9,429 nucleotides of DNA. Origin: WHTI01 sp046715095 (GTDB lineage Bacteria > Actinomycetota > CADDZG01 > WHSQ01). The position numbers and the translations under genes are program-made. A model generated the notes under the pieces. That model was not told the DNA's origin, searched no databases, and was given only the letters and a program-made list of their open reading frames with translations. The stretch is from positions 1 through 9,429 of the forward strand of contig JBKJZQ010000137.1 in NCBI GenBank assembly GCA_046715095.1, read 5' to 3'. Below, piece by piece: positions 1 to 6,602 of the stretch. How positions within the stretch are numbered: the first letter of the stretch is position 1; each line of letters begins with the position of its first letter.

Positions 1-84
1 CTCGAGGAGCGTCCCATCTGGGCCGACGCCTATTACATGAAGGGCAGCCTCCCGGATCTCGGCGAGATCCTGCTCGGCACCTAG
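1..84 (+). CDS. C-terminal end of an unidentified protein (5' truncated by window)
   Basis: The frame beginning at base 1 is open for 27 codons and ends in TAG at 82-84. The visible tail contains WADAYYMKGSLPDLGEILLG, which reads as ordinary soluble protein with codon use like that of the neighbours. I do not recognise the family, and 27 residues are too few to assign one. The gene converges on ileS. The tetranucleotide CTAG at 81-84 holds both stop codons, TAG on the plus strand at 82-84 and TAG on the minus strand at 83-81, so there is no intergenic space for a terminator. That tight fit supports the frame being a real gene end rather than a chance open frame. Confidence 0.5.
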   Translation, partial: LEERPIWADAYYMKGSLPDLGEILLGT

Positions 85-3000
85 GCTTTCTCGAGCACCG
101 CCCTAATCGTACGTCCGTCGATCTCGATCGCGGCGCCGGGCCGGTCACCGGCGACTCCAAAGGTGGCTTCCGACGCCAGTACCTCGCTCGCGATGAGACC
201 CAGATGCTGCTCGAGCATCGCCCGCGTCTCGGTGTCGCACTCGAGCCACAGTCGGATGCGGTCCTCGACCGCCAGGCCGCTCGACTTCCTCAGATCCTGA
301 ACGCCGCGCACGACCTCGCGGGCCATCCCTTCGGCCATCAACTCGTCGGTCAACTCGATGTCGAGAGCCACCCCGTAGTGGCTGTCCTGCGCGATCGAGA
401 ATCCCTCCCGGCCCTCGACGCGCACGTCGACCTCAACGCGTGACAACGAGACCTTCTCGCCGCCGACGTCGAGTTCCGCACCACCTGCATCCTCGAGATG
501 GGAGACGAACGAGTGCGCGTCGACCGCGGCCAGCGCCGCGGCGACATCCTTGACCTTTGATCCGAACCTCGGTCCGAGAGCTTTGAAGTTGGGTTTGATC
601 GTGTACGAGACGAGTTCCTCGAGCCCGCTCGCGATCTCGATGTCCCCGACATTGAGCTCTTCGCTCATCACGTCCTCGAGCCCTTTCAGATCCTCGATCT
701 CGGCCTGCGGGATGACGACGAGGGCGCGGCTGAGAGGCTGACGCGTGCGCACCTTCGCCTCGGTCCGGGCCGAGCGTCCGAGCGCGACCAGCCTTCTCAC
801 CAACGCCATGCGTCGGCGGAGAACGTCGTCCTTGCGGAGGTCATCGGCCTCCGGCCAGTCGGCGAGGTGCACCGAGTCGGGTGCGCCCGCAACCGGTGAT
901 GTGATGTTGGTGAATATCTCGTCCGTGATGAACGGGGTGAAGGGGGCCGAGAGCCGAGCGACCCCCTCGAGACACTCCCAGAGCGTGAGGAACGCGGCGT
1001 TCTTGTCGGCGTCCTCACCGGCTCGCCAGAACCGGCGCCGGGATCTGCGCACGTACCAGTTGGAGAGATCGTCGACGAACCGTTCGAGGCGGCGTCCGCC
1101 GGTGGTCGCGTCGAACTCGTCGAGCGCCGAGGTCATCACGCGGATCGTGTCGTCGAGTTCGGCGAGGATCCAGCGATCGAGTTCCGGCCGCTCGGATACG
1201 GGGATGCTCACCTTCGAGGGATCGAAGCCGTCGACCTTCGCGTACGTGACCCAGAACGAATAGGTGTGCCACAGGGTCAGGAGATGCTTGCGGAGCGACT
1301 CCGCAACCGTTTCGTTCGAGGTCCGTCGCGCCGCCCACGGAGAGCCGGACGTGATCAGGAACCACCTCAAGGCGTCGGCCCCCTGGTCGTCGAGCACGAC
1401 CCATGGGTCGAGGATGTTGCCGAGCGACTTCGACATCTTGCGACCCTCGGTGTCGACGATGTGTCCGAGGCAGACGACGTTCTTGAACGAGTTCCGTCCT
1501 TCGATCAGCGTCGAGATCGCAAGCAGCGAGTAGAACCAGCCACGCGTCTGGTCGATGGCCTCGGACACGAAGTCTGCAGGGAACCTCTTGGCGAACAGAT
1601 CCTCGTTCTCGAACGGGTAGTGCCACTGTGCGAACGGCATCGATCCCGAATCGAACCAGGCATCGATCACGGCTTTGACGCGCGTAGAGGTCTTGCCGCA
1701 GTCCGGACATGGGAACGTGATGGCGTCGATGTGCGGCCGGTGCGGGTCCATCTCAGAGAGATCTCTGCCGGTCAGCTCCGAGAGTTCCGCGAACGAGCCG
1801 ATGCACCGTGCGTGCTCGTCCTCGCAGCGCCACACCGGCAGGGGGGTGCCCCAGTAACGATCCCGGGACAGAGACCAGTCGACGTTGTTGGCGAGCCAGT
1901 CGCCGAAGCGGCCGTGTTTGATGGTGGGCGGCTGCCAGTTCGTGGCTTCGTTCGATGCTTGGAGCTGGTCGCGGATCTGCGAGGTACGGACGTACCAGTC
2001 CTTGCGCGCGTAATAGATGAGAGGGGTCCCGCACCGCCAGCAGTGCGGATACGCGTGCTCGTGGATCTCGGATGCCCACAGGGCTCCCTCGGACTCGAGC
2101 GTCTCGAGAACCTTCTTGTCGGCGTCCTTGAACCACATCCCGGCGAAGTCCCCACCGTTCGGCGCGACATGCCCGGTACCATCGATGATCTGGACGATCG
2201 GAAGGTCGTAGGCCTTCGCGACCATCATGTCCTCTTCGCCGTAGGGAGCGATGTGGACGACGCCCGTCCCGTCTTCGGTCGAGACGAAGTCGCCGGGGCG
2301 AACGCGGTGAGCGACCTCGTCGGTGGGCACGAACGGGAACGGCGGTGTGTAGCGCGCCTCGACGAGATCGCTGCCCTTCACCTCCGCAACGATCTCGGGC
2401 GCCTCGCCGAGCAGTGCGGCCGCCCTCTCCTTGGCCACGATCACGTAGGTTCCCGGCTTCTTCGGATCGACCGCCTTGACGTAGGTGATGTCCGGTCCGA
2501 CCGCCGCGGCCATGTTGGCCAGCAGCGTCCAGGGGGTCGTCGTCCACGCGAGGAGCGAGGTGTCCGGGTCGTCCACGAGCGGGAAGCGGACGTACACCGA
2601 CGGATCGGTGACGTCCTGGTAGGCACCCGGCTGATGTTGCTCGTGGTTCGACAGAGCGGTCTCACAACGCGGGCAGTAGGGGACGACGCGGAAGTTTTCC
2701 GAGAGGAGTCCCTTGTCCCAGATCTGCCTCAGGATCCACCAGACCGATTCGATGTAGTCGGACGACATCGTCCAGTACGCGTCGTCGAGGTCGAGCCAGA
2801 AACCGATGCGATCGGTGAGCTTCTCCCAGTCATCGACGTAACGCTTCACCGATTCGCGGCACCGCCGGGTGAACTCTTCGATCCCGAACTTCTCTTCGAT
2901 CTCACGCTTCTGGGTGATCCCCAGTTCCTTCTCGATCTCGATCTCGACCGGCAGACCGTGACAGTCCCAGCCGCCCTTGCGGTACACGTAGTGGCCGCGC

Positions 3001-3233
3001 ATCGTCTGGAACCGGCAGAAGAAGTCCTTGAACGCGCGCGCCTCGACGTGATGGATGCCGGGCTTGCCGTTGGCCGTCGGCGGGCCCTCGTAGAAGACCC
3101 ACTCCGGCGCGCCCTCGCGGGCCGCGAGCGACCTGCGGTAGACGTCCTTCTCCTTCCAGGAGCGCATGATCCCGGTCTCGAGCTCAGGGAACGAGACGTG
3201 GGTGGTTACGTCCCGGTACAGGTCGTCAGGCAT
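81..3233 (-). CDS. ileS: Isoleucyl-tRNA synthetase, type 2, with GxHH signature
   Basis: Class I aminoacyl-tRNA synthetase of 1050 residues that charges tRNA-Ile with isoleucine in the cytoplasm and hydrolyses mischarged Val-tRNA-Ile. Visible landmarks in order: catalytic signature NGKPGIHHV (residues 55-63), GWDCHGLPVE (88-97), CP1 editing domain with the threonine-rich TTTPWTL (231-237) and GTGVVHIAPYGEED (322-335), WGTPLPVW (461-468), AWFDSGS (525-531), KMSKS (599-603), then the anticodon-binding helices. Cysteine pairs C187/C190 with C398/C401, and C470/C477 with C509/C512, suggest two structural zinc sites; the C470-C477 spacing is wider than the usual CxxC. The C-terminal AREVVRGVQDLRK region and lack of a terminal zinc knuckle fit type-2 IleRS. 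The signature is GxHH, not HxGH. ATG at 3231-3233 is chosen because a -10 box lies 6 nt upstream. The family assignment is certain; the mupirocin-resistant phenotype expected of type 2 is inference. Confidence 0.97.
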   Translation of the reverse strand: MPDDLYRDVTTHVSFPELETGIMRSWKEKDVYRRSLAAREGAPEWVFYEGPPTANGKPGIHHVEARAFKDFFCRFQTMRGHYVYRKGGWDCHGLPVEIEIEKELGITQKREIEEKFGIEEFTRRCRESVKRYVDDWEKLTDRIGFWLDLDDAYWTMSSDYIESVWWILRQIWDKGLLSENFRVVPYCPRCETALSNHEQHQPGAYQDVTDPSVYVRFPLVDDPDTSLLAWTTTPWTLLANMAAAVGPDITYVKAVDPKKPGTYVIVAKERAAALLGEAPEIVAEVKGSDLVEARYTPPFPFVPTDEVAHRVRPGDFVSTEDGTGVVHIAPYGEEDMMVAKAYDLPIVQIIDGTGHVAPNGGDFAGMWFKDADKKVLETLESEGALWASEIHEHAYPHCWRCGTPLIYYARKDWYVRTSQIRDQLQASNEATNWQPPTIKHGRFGDWLANNVDWSLSRDRYWGTPLPVWRCEDEHARCIGSFAELSELTGRDLSEMDPHRPHIDAITFPCPDCGKTSTRVKAVIDAWFDSGSMPFAQWHYPFENEDLFAKRFPADFVSEAIDQTRGWFYSLLAISTLIEGRNSFKNVVCLGHIVDTEGRKMSKSLGNILDPWVVLDDQGADALRWFLITSGSPWAARRTSNETVAESLRKHLLTLWHTYSFWVTYAKVDGFDPSKVSIPVSERPELDRWILAELDDTIRVMTSALDEFDATTGGRRLERFVDDLSNWYVRRSRRRFWRAGEDADKNAAFLTLWECLEGVARLSAPFTPFITDEIFTNITSPVAGAPDSVHLADWPEADDLRKDDVLRRRMALVRRLVALGRSARTEAKVRTRQPLSRALVVIPQAEIEDLKGLEDVMSEELNVGDIEIASGLEELVSYTIKPNFKALGPRFGSKVKDVAAALAAVDAHSFVSHLEDAGGAELDVGGEKVSLSRVEVDVRVEGREGFSIAQDSHYGVALDIELTDELMAEGMAREVVRGVQDLRKSSGLAVEDRIRLWLECDTETRAMLEQHLGLIASEVLASEATFGVAGDRPGAAIEIDGRTIRAVLEKA

Positions 3234-3239
3234 GTCGCA

Positions 3240-3245
3240 AGGGTA
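3240..3245 (-). promoter_or_regulatory. Putative -10 box for ileS (leaderless)
   Basis: Read on the minus strand, this hexamer is TACCCT (TANNNT). Only 6 nt separate it from the ileS ATG, so transcription would start at or within a base or two of the start codon. There is no Shine-Dalgarno sequence in the 23-bp gap, which agrees with a leaderless mRNA. No clear -35 box is seen; it would lie inside the hydrolase coding sequence. The gap leaves no room for the T-box leader that often controls actinobacterial ileS. Confidence 0.5.
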
Positions 3246-3249
3246 GCCT
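3244..3249 (+). promoter_or_regulatory. Putative -10 box for the alpha/beta hydrolase gene (leaderless)
   Basis: TAGCCT (TANNNT) ends 7 nt before the ATG at 3257, the spacing expected when transcription starts on the A of the start codon. It shares the central TA step with the opposing ileS -10 box at 3240-3245, so the two promoters overlap by two bases and RNA polymerase probably cannot open both at once. A GGAAG just before the ATG is too close to act as a normal ribosome binding site. This is an inference from sequence only. Confidence 0.5.
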
Positions 3250-3256
3250 CTGGAAG

Positions 3257-4009
3257 ATGCACCGCAGGGGACAGCGAGGGATCGTGTTCGAGAACGAAGG
3301 TTCGGTCCTGCTCGGGACCATGTTCACCGCGCGCGATGAGCCCGCTCCGACCGTGGTCATCCTTCACGGCATCCCAGGCATCGAGAAGAACCACGACCTC
3401 GCACACGCGTTCAGAGACGCCGGGATGAACGCGGTCATCTTCCACTACCGCGGGTCGTGGGGGAGTGGCGGCGACTACAGGATCTCCGGCGTCCCATCCG
3501 ACGTCATCGCGTGCCTTGACCACCTCCCCTCAGAGAACGACGCGGTCGATCCCGAGCAGTTCTATCTCGTGGGGCACAGCCTCGGCGGCTGGGCCGCGCT
3601 GACCGTAGGCGCCGACGAGCGGGTCAAGGCCGTGGTTACGATCTCCGCGGTGGTCGACCCGGCCGCCGTTCTTCTCGGCGAGGACGATGCCCGGCACTAC
3701 ACTCCATGGCTCCACGGGATCACTCCCGAGGATTTCGTCCGTCAGTGGGCCGGGGCGCCTCCGGCGACCGAGCCGGCGTCCCGCCTGGCCAAGCCGCTCC
3801 TCGTCATCCACGGCAGCAGAGACGGTGTGGTCCCGGTCGATCAGGCCCACCTCGCTCACGACACCGCTCCCGGGCCCAAGGAGCTCGCCATCCACCCCGA
3901 GGCCGACCACGTCTTCATCGATCTCAGGCCCTGGTTGATAGAGCGCGTGGTGAGCTGGGTCGATCGTGTGGCGTCGAGCCATCCCGGGGTACCCGGCAGG
4001 GACGGGTAG
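3257..4009 (+). CDS. Alpha/beta hydrolase (dienelactone hydrolase/acyl-peptidase-like serine hydrolase)
   Basis: A 250-residue cytoplasmic protein with a complete alpha/beta-hydrolase plan: HGIPG (37-41) forming the oxyanion loop after strand 3, FHYRGSWGSGG (62-72), the nucleophile elbow GHSLGG with Ser108 (106-111), the acid Asp189 in HGSRDGVVP (185-193), and His218 in EADHVF (215-220). All three catalytic residues are present, so it should be an active esterase, peptidase or related hydrolase. The substrate cannot be told from sequence. No signal peptide or membrane segment is seen. ATG 3257 is preferred because a -10 box lies 7 nt upstream and no usable in-frame start precedes it. It is the first gene of the rightward set and lies 10 nt before the DUF167 gene, so the two are probably co-transcribed. 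Confidence 0.88.
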   Translation: MHRRGQRGIVFENEGSVLLGTMFTARDEPAPTVVILHGIPGIEKNHDLAHAFRDAGMNAVIFHYRGSWGSGGDYRISGVPSDVIACLDHLPSENDAVDPEQFYLVGHSLGGWAALTVGADERVKAVVTISAVVDPAAVLLGEDDARHYTPWLHGITPEDFVRQWAGAPPATEPASRLAKPLLVIHGSRDGVVPVDQAHLAHDTAPGPKELAIHPEADHVFIDLRPWLIERVVSWVDRVASSHPGVPGRDG

Positions 4010-4019
4010 CTCAGAGCCG

Positions 4020-4325
4020 GTGGACATCCCCCCTTTCCTTACGCCCCACGGAGGTGACTGTGTCCTTGAGGTATTCGTCCAACCGCGCGCCGCCGTGGAG
4101 GCCGTGATCGGCGTCCACGGGACCGCTCTCAAGGTGAAGGTCACCGCGCCCCCGGTCGACGAACGGGCGAACCGGGCGGTCGAAGCGCTGATCGCCGGCC
4201 TACTCGGGGTCCCCAAGGGCCGAGTCACGGTCGTCGCCGGGCGCTCGGGCAGGCACAAGCGCCTCAAGATCGAGGGCGTCGCAGCCTCCGTGGCCGCCGG
4301 GGTTCTGGGCGTTCCTGGTCCCTGA
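4020..4325 (+). CDS. DUF167 / YggU family protein
   Basis: A small protein of 101 residues from a GTG start. The family pattern is clear: a beta strand ending in VQPRAA, KVKVTAPPVDERANRA (the substrate-like loop followed by helix 1), then VPKGRVTVVAGRSGRHKRLKIEGV, which is the DUF167 signature of a valine-rich strand followed by a G-x-x-x-RHK turn. DUF167/YggU proteins are widespread in bacteria and in eukaryotes, but their biochemical role is not established. In actinobacteria they often lie near cell-division or translation genes. An alternative in-frame ATG at 3966 would add 18 residues that overlap the hydrolase end by 44 bases and do not resemble the family, so GTG 4020, ten bases after the hydrolase stop, is preferred. 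Translational coupling to the hydrolase is likely. Confidence 0.85.
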   Translation: MDIPPFLTPHGGDCVLEVFVQPRAAVEAVIGVHGTALKVKVTAPPVDERANRAVEALIAGLLGVPKGRVTVVAGRSGRHKRLKIEGVAASVAAGVLGVPGP

Positions 4326-4359
4326 ACGAGGTCACAGGTTCTGAGCTGCTGTGGCGATG

Positions 4360-4368
4360 TGCTATCTT
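4360..4368 (+). promoter_or_regulatory. Putative extended -10 promoter for the DksA-like gene
   Basis: TGCTATCTT is an extended -10 element (TGN plus TATCTT) lying 9 nt before the ATG at 4378, in the short gap after the DUF167 gene. It gives a 5' leader of at most a few bases, and no Shine-Dalgarno is visible, so the transcript would be leaderless or nearly so. It overlaps the extra nine codons of an upstream in-frame ATG at 4351, arguing that 4378 is the true start. No strong -35 box is seen at the expected distance. Confidence 0.5.
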
Positions 4369-4377
4369 CCGCCGCCA

Positions 4378-5115
4378 ATGACCCCGGCCAAGAAGAAGAA
4401 GACCCCGAAGAAGACCACGGCTCGCAAGAAGACCACCGCCCGGAGCGGAGCGGGCAAGAAAACCGCGCCGAAGAAGACCGCGGCGAGGAAAGTGGTGCCG
4501 AAGAAGACCGCGGCGAGGAAAGTGGTGCCGAAGAAGCCCGCGGCGAGGAAGACCGCCGCCAAGAAGACCGTGGCCAGGAAGTCGGCCGCCAAGGGAACTG
4601 CTGCCCGGAAAACGCCCGCGAAGAAGACCCCGGCGAAGAAGACGCCCGCGAAACGCACTCCTGTGCGGGCCGGGAACCGGTCGATGGCGATGAAGCTGAA
4701 CAGGCCTCCGCAGAAACCCGTGCACCGGGTGCGGCCGGCCAAGCTCGACAAGAAGATGCTTAAGGAGATCCGAACCACGCTCGAGACAGAGAGGGCTCAG
4801 CTGCAGAAGCAGCAGGAAGAGCTCGATTCGGCCGCGTTCGAGGACACCCAGAGCGAAGCCTCGGGAGAGGTTGGGATGGACCAGGACTTCGCCGACGCCG
4901 GCACCGCGACCTTCGATCGCGAGCGCGACCTCTCGATCCGCAACAACATCCAGGATCTCATCGAACAGATGACCCGCGCCATCGCGCGGATCGACGAAGG
5001 TTCCTACGGAACGTGCGAACGTTGCGGGCGACCGATCGACGCGGCTCGCCTCAAAGCCCTCCCTCACGCCTTGCTCTGCATGGACTGCAAGCGGCGCGAG
5101 GAGCGGGCGCGCTGA
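4378..5115 (+). CDS. DksA/TraR-family C4 zinc-finger protein with histone-H1-like lysine/alanine tail
   Basis: A 245-residue protein in two parts. Residues 1-101 are almost only Lys, Ala, Thr, Pro and Arg, built from a ten-residue repeat (KKTAARKVVP and variants, residues 32-91), like tails of histone H1 and of actinobacterial HU proteins that bind DNA non-specifically. Residues 120-240 are a DksA/TraR module: a predicted coiled coil (LKEIRTTLETERAQLQKQQEEL), an acidic tip (DQDFADAG, 168-175), a return helix (RNNIQDLIEQMTRAIARIDEG), and a four-cysteine zinc finger at C213, C216, C234 and C237 in YGTCERCGRPI and LLCMDC. DksA proteins enter the RNA polymerase secondary channel and tune initiation with ppGpp. 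The tip lacks an exact DxxDxA motif (D170, D173, then Gly175), so activity on polymerase is uncertain. The nucleoid-binding role of the tail is inference. ileS and lspA neighbours match the actinobacterial arrangement. Confidence 0.88.
   Translation: MTPAKKKKTPKKTTARKKTTARSGAGKKTAPKKTAARKVVPKKTAARKVVPKKPAARKTAAKKTVARKSAAKGTAARKTPAKKTPAKKTPAKRTPVRAGNRSMAMKLNRPPQKPVHRVRPAKLDKKMLKEIRTTLETERAQLQKQQEELDSAAFEDTQSEASGEVGMDQDFADAGTATFDRERDLSIRNNIQDLIEQMTRAIARIDEGSYGTCERCGRPIDAARLKALPHALLCMDCKRREERAR
4471..4650 (+). repeat. 30-bp tandem repeat array encoding the decapeptide tail
   Basis: Six consecutive 30-bp units lie in frame inside the DksA-like gene. Units 1 and 2 (4471-4500 and 4501-4530) are identical in all 30 bases. 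Units 3 to 6 (starting 4531, 4561, 4591, 4621) are diverged, and most keep the AAGAAG start and the central AGGAA. Each encodes ten residues with Lys/Arg at fixed places: KKTAARKVVP twice, then KKPAARKTAA, KKTVARKSAA, KGTAARKTPA, KKTPAKKTPA. The perfect pair suggests a recent duplication by slippage or unequal crossover. Copy number may therefore vary between strains without breaking the frame. Confidence 0.9.
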
Positions 5116-5156
5116 CCGGCGCGCACGTAACCCCGCCGGAAAGTCACCATCTAGTC

Positions 5157-5633
5157 GTGGACGACAAGCGCGCCTCAGGGATCTATCCGCGTCTCCTGAT
5201 GACGGCGCTGGTCGTGATCGTCCTCGATCAGCTCACGAAGTCGCTCGCGCTGGGGGGTCTCGCCGACGGTCCGATCGACATCATCGAGGGTGCCCTCACC
5301 CTGCGACTGACCTACAACCCGGGCGGAGCGTTCGGCATCCTCCAAGGGCTGCCGGAGTTCTTCCTCGTGGCCACCATCCTGGTCGTCGTCATGGTGTTGT
5401 TCTGGGCGCGCAAGCTCACCGAACGGTCGTGGACGATACCGCTCGGGATGGTGCTCGGCGGGGGTGTGGGCAACGTCATCGACAGGGTGATCCGCGACAC
5501 CGACGGGCGCGTGGTCGACTTCGTCGATCTCCACGTGTGGCCGATCTTCAACCTCGCCGATTCCTGCATCGTGATCGGTGTGCTGCTGCTGATCCTCCTG
5601 AGTGCTCGCGACTCCAAGAAGGCAAGCGGGTAG
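5157..5633 (+). CDS. lspA: Lipoprotein signal peptidase (signal peptidase II)
   Basis: Aspartic endopeptidase of the inner membrane, 158 residues from GTG 5157, which removes signal peptides from prolipoproteins after diacylglyceryl transfer. Family landmarks: first membrane helix with LDQLTKSLAL (23-32), LTYNPGGAFG (51-60; the conserved N-x-GAAFG loop), a helix about 67-83, GGGVGNVIDR with catalytic Asp109 (101-110), VVDFVDLH (119-126), and FNLAD with catalytic Asp135 (131-135), followed by the last helix (about 136-149). Both active-site aspartates and four hydrophobic stretches are present, and length is normal. The frame is open further upstream to 5013, but that would overlap the DksA-like gene by 103 bases with non-family residues. 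GTG 5157 gives a standard short cytoplasmic N terminus; ATG 5200 is a less likely alternative. It is directly followed by the rluD-type gene with no gap. Confidence 0.93.
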   Translation: MDDKRASGIYPRLLMTALVVIVLDQLTKSLALGGLADGPIDIIEGALTLRLTYNPGGAFGILQGLPEFFLVATILVVVMVLFWARKLTERSWTIPLGMVLGGGVGNVIDRVIRDTDGRVVDFVDLHVWPIFNLADSCIVIGVLLLILLSARDSKKASG

Positions 5634-6557
5634 ATGCTCAACTTCCCGGCGCGCCCGGAGGAGGTCGGGGAACGGGTCGACGTCATCCTGGCTCGCCGCG
5701 CCGGGGTGACGAGGACGCTGGCCCAGCGGGCGCTGCGAAACGGCGACGTCACGGTGTCCGGAGAGGTCGTCCGCCCGAGTCACAGGCTCGAGGACGGCGA
5801 CCGCGTCGAGGGGACCGTTCCGGAGCCGGTCCACGGCACGCCCGAGGCCGAAGACATCCCGGTGCAGGTCCGCTACGAGGACGACGACGTACTGGTCGTC
5901 TCGAAACCCCCTGGGCTGGTGACTCACCCCGCCAGGGGCCACGACACCGGGACCCTCGTCAACGCCCTTCTGGGCCTGGGGGTGACGCTGTCCGGCGAGG
6001 GCTCGGTGCGCCCTGGGATCGTCCACCGGCTCGACAAGGACACCTCGGGGCTGCTCCTGGTGGCCAAGACCGACGCCGCGGCCGAGTCGCTGATCGCCGC
6101 GATAAAGGACCGCGCGGTCGAACGCCGGTACCTGGCGCTCGTCCGGGGGGTCCCGGGTTCATCGACGGGAACGATCGAAGCACCGGTCGGCCGTCACGCC
6201 GCCCGCCGGCGCCAGATGGCGGTAGTCCCCGGGGGCAAGCCCTCGGTGACCCACTACCGGGTCCTGGCGCGGACCGAGGAGGTCTCCCTTCTCGAGGTCA
6301 CGCTCGAGACCGGCCGTACCCACCAGATCAGGGTGCACCTCTCGCACCTCGGCCTCCCGGTCCTCGGCGACCGCACCTACGGGGGCCGCTCCGAGCTCAG
6401 CGACCGCCTGGGCATCCCGAGGATCTTCCTCCACGCCTACCGCCTGGCCTTCCCCCAGCCGTCCTCGGGAGAGACCATCGAGGTGAGCGACCCTCTCCCC
6501 CCCGACCTGGCCCCCATCCTCACGACCCTGAACCTCCCCATTCCCACTTTTCAGTAG
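5634..6557 (+). CDS. rluD: RluA/RluD-family 23S rRNA pseudouridine synthase
   Basis: A 307-residue enzyme that isomerises uridine to pseudouridine in RNA, in the cytoplasm; RluD of E. coli acts on 23S rRNA helix 69, but which sites this protein uses is not shown by sequence. An S4-like RNA-binding domain spans about 10-60 (TRTLAQRALRNGDVTVSG). The catalytic domain has VSKPPGLVTHPA (89-100), HRLDKDTSG with the catalytic Asp134 (131-139), RRYLALVRG (164-172), GRTHQIRVHL (227-236) and HAYRL near the end. The ATG directly follows the lspA stop (TAGATG), so translation is very likely coupled to lspA. Oddity: the last six residues, PIPTFQ, and the TAG are encoded by the left arm of the inverted repeat at 6537-6600, so the native C terminus may have been replaced or extended. 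The symbol reflects family, not proven specificity. Confidence 0.92.
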   Translation: MLNFPARPEEVGERVDVILARRAGVTRTLAQRALRNGDVTVSGEVVRPSHRLEDGDRVEGTVPEPVHGTPEAEDIPVQVRYEDDDVLVVSKPPGLVTHPARGHDTGTLVNALLGLGVTLSGEGSVRPGIVHRLDKDTSGLLLVAKTDAAAESLIAAIKDRAVERRYLALVRGVPGSSTGTIEAPVGRHAARRRQMAVVPGGKPSVTHYRVLARTEEVSLLEVTLETGRTHQIRVHLSHLGLPVLGDRTYGGRSELSDRLGIPRIFLHAYRLAFPQPSSGETIEVSDPLPPDLAPILTTLNLPIPTFQ

Positions 6558-6600
6558 CTGAGGTGGCCGGAAAGCAAGCTCCTCGCTACACAGAACAGGA
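6537..6600 (+). repeat. Left arm of 64-bp imperfect inverted repeat
   Basis: Base for base, without gaps, 53 of 64 positions match the reverse complement of 7578-7641 (83%). Identity is concentrated in three blocks: TCAGTAGCTGAGG (6551-6563), AAGCAAGC (6572-6579) and CTACACAGAACAGGA (6586-6600). Similarity stops abruptly at 6601, next to the gene, but fades gradually outwards into the rluD-type coding sequence (TGA at 6529-6531 and CCCCCAT at 6511-6517 also have counterparts). TCAG-TAG-CTGA inside block one is itself a small dyad and contains the rluD stop codon. No thymidine run follows, so it is not a standard terminator. Confidence 0.9.
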
Positions 6601-6602
6601 TT

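Noticed and set aside
3234..3256. T-box riboswitch upstream of ileS
   Set aside because: Only 23 bases separate the two divergent start codons, far too short for a T-box leader.
1266..3428. A 720-codon open frame on the plus strand opposite ileS
   Set aside because: It is antisense to a full-length IleRS with every family motif and has no recognisable domain. Long antisense open frames are common in high-GC genes.
4471..4650. Possible CRISPR array because of regular 30-bp repeats
   Set aside because: The units are directly tandem with no spacers, lie in frame inside a gene and encode a regular Lys/Ala decapeptide; no cas genes are near.
6551..6563. Rho-independent terminator after the rluD-type gene
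   Set aside because: The TCAG-TAG-CTGA dyad has only a 4-bp stem and no thymidine run after it.
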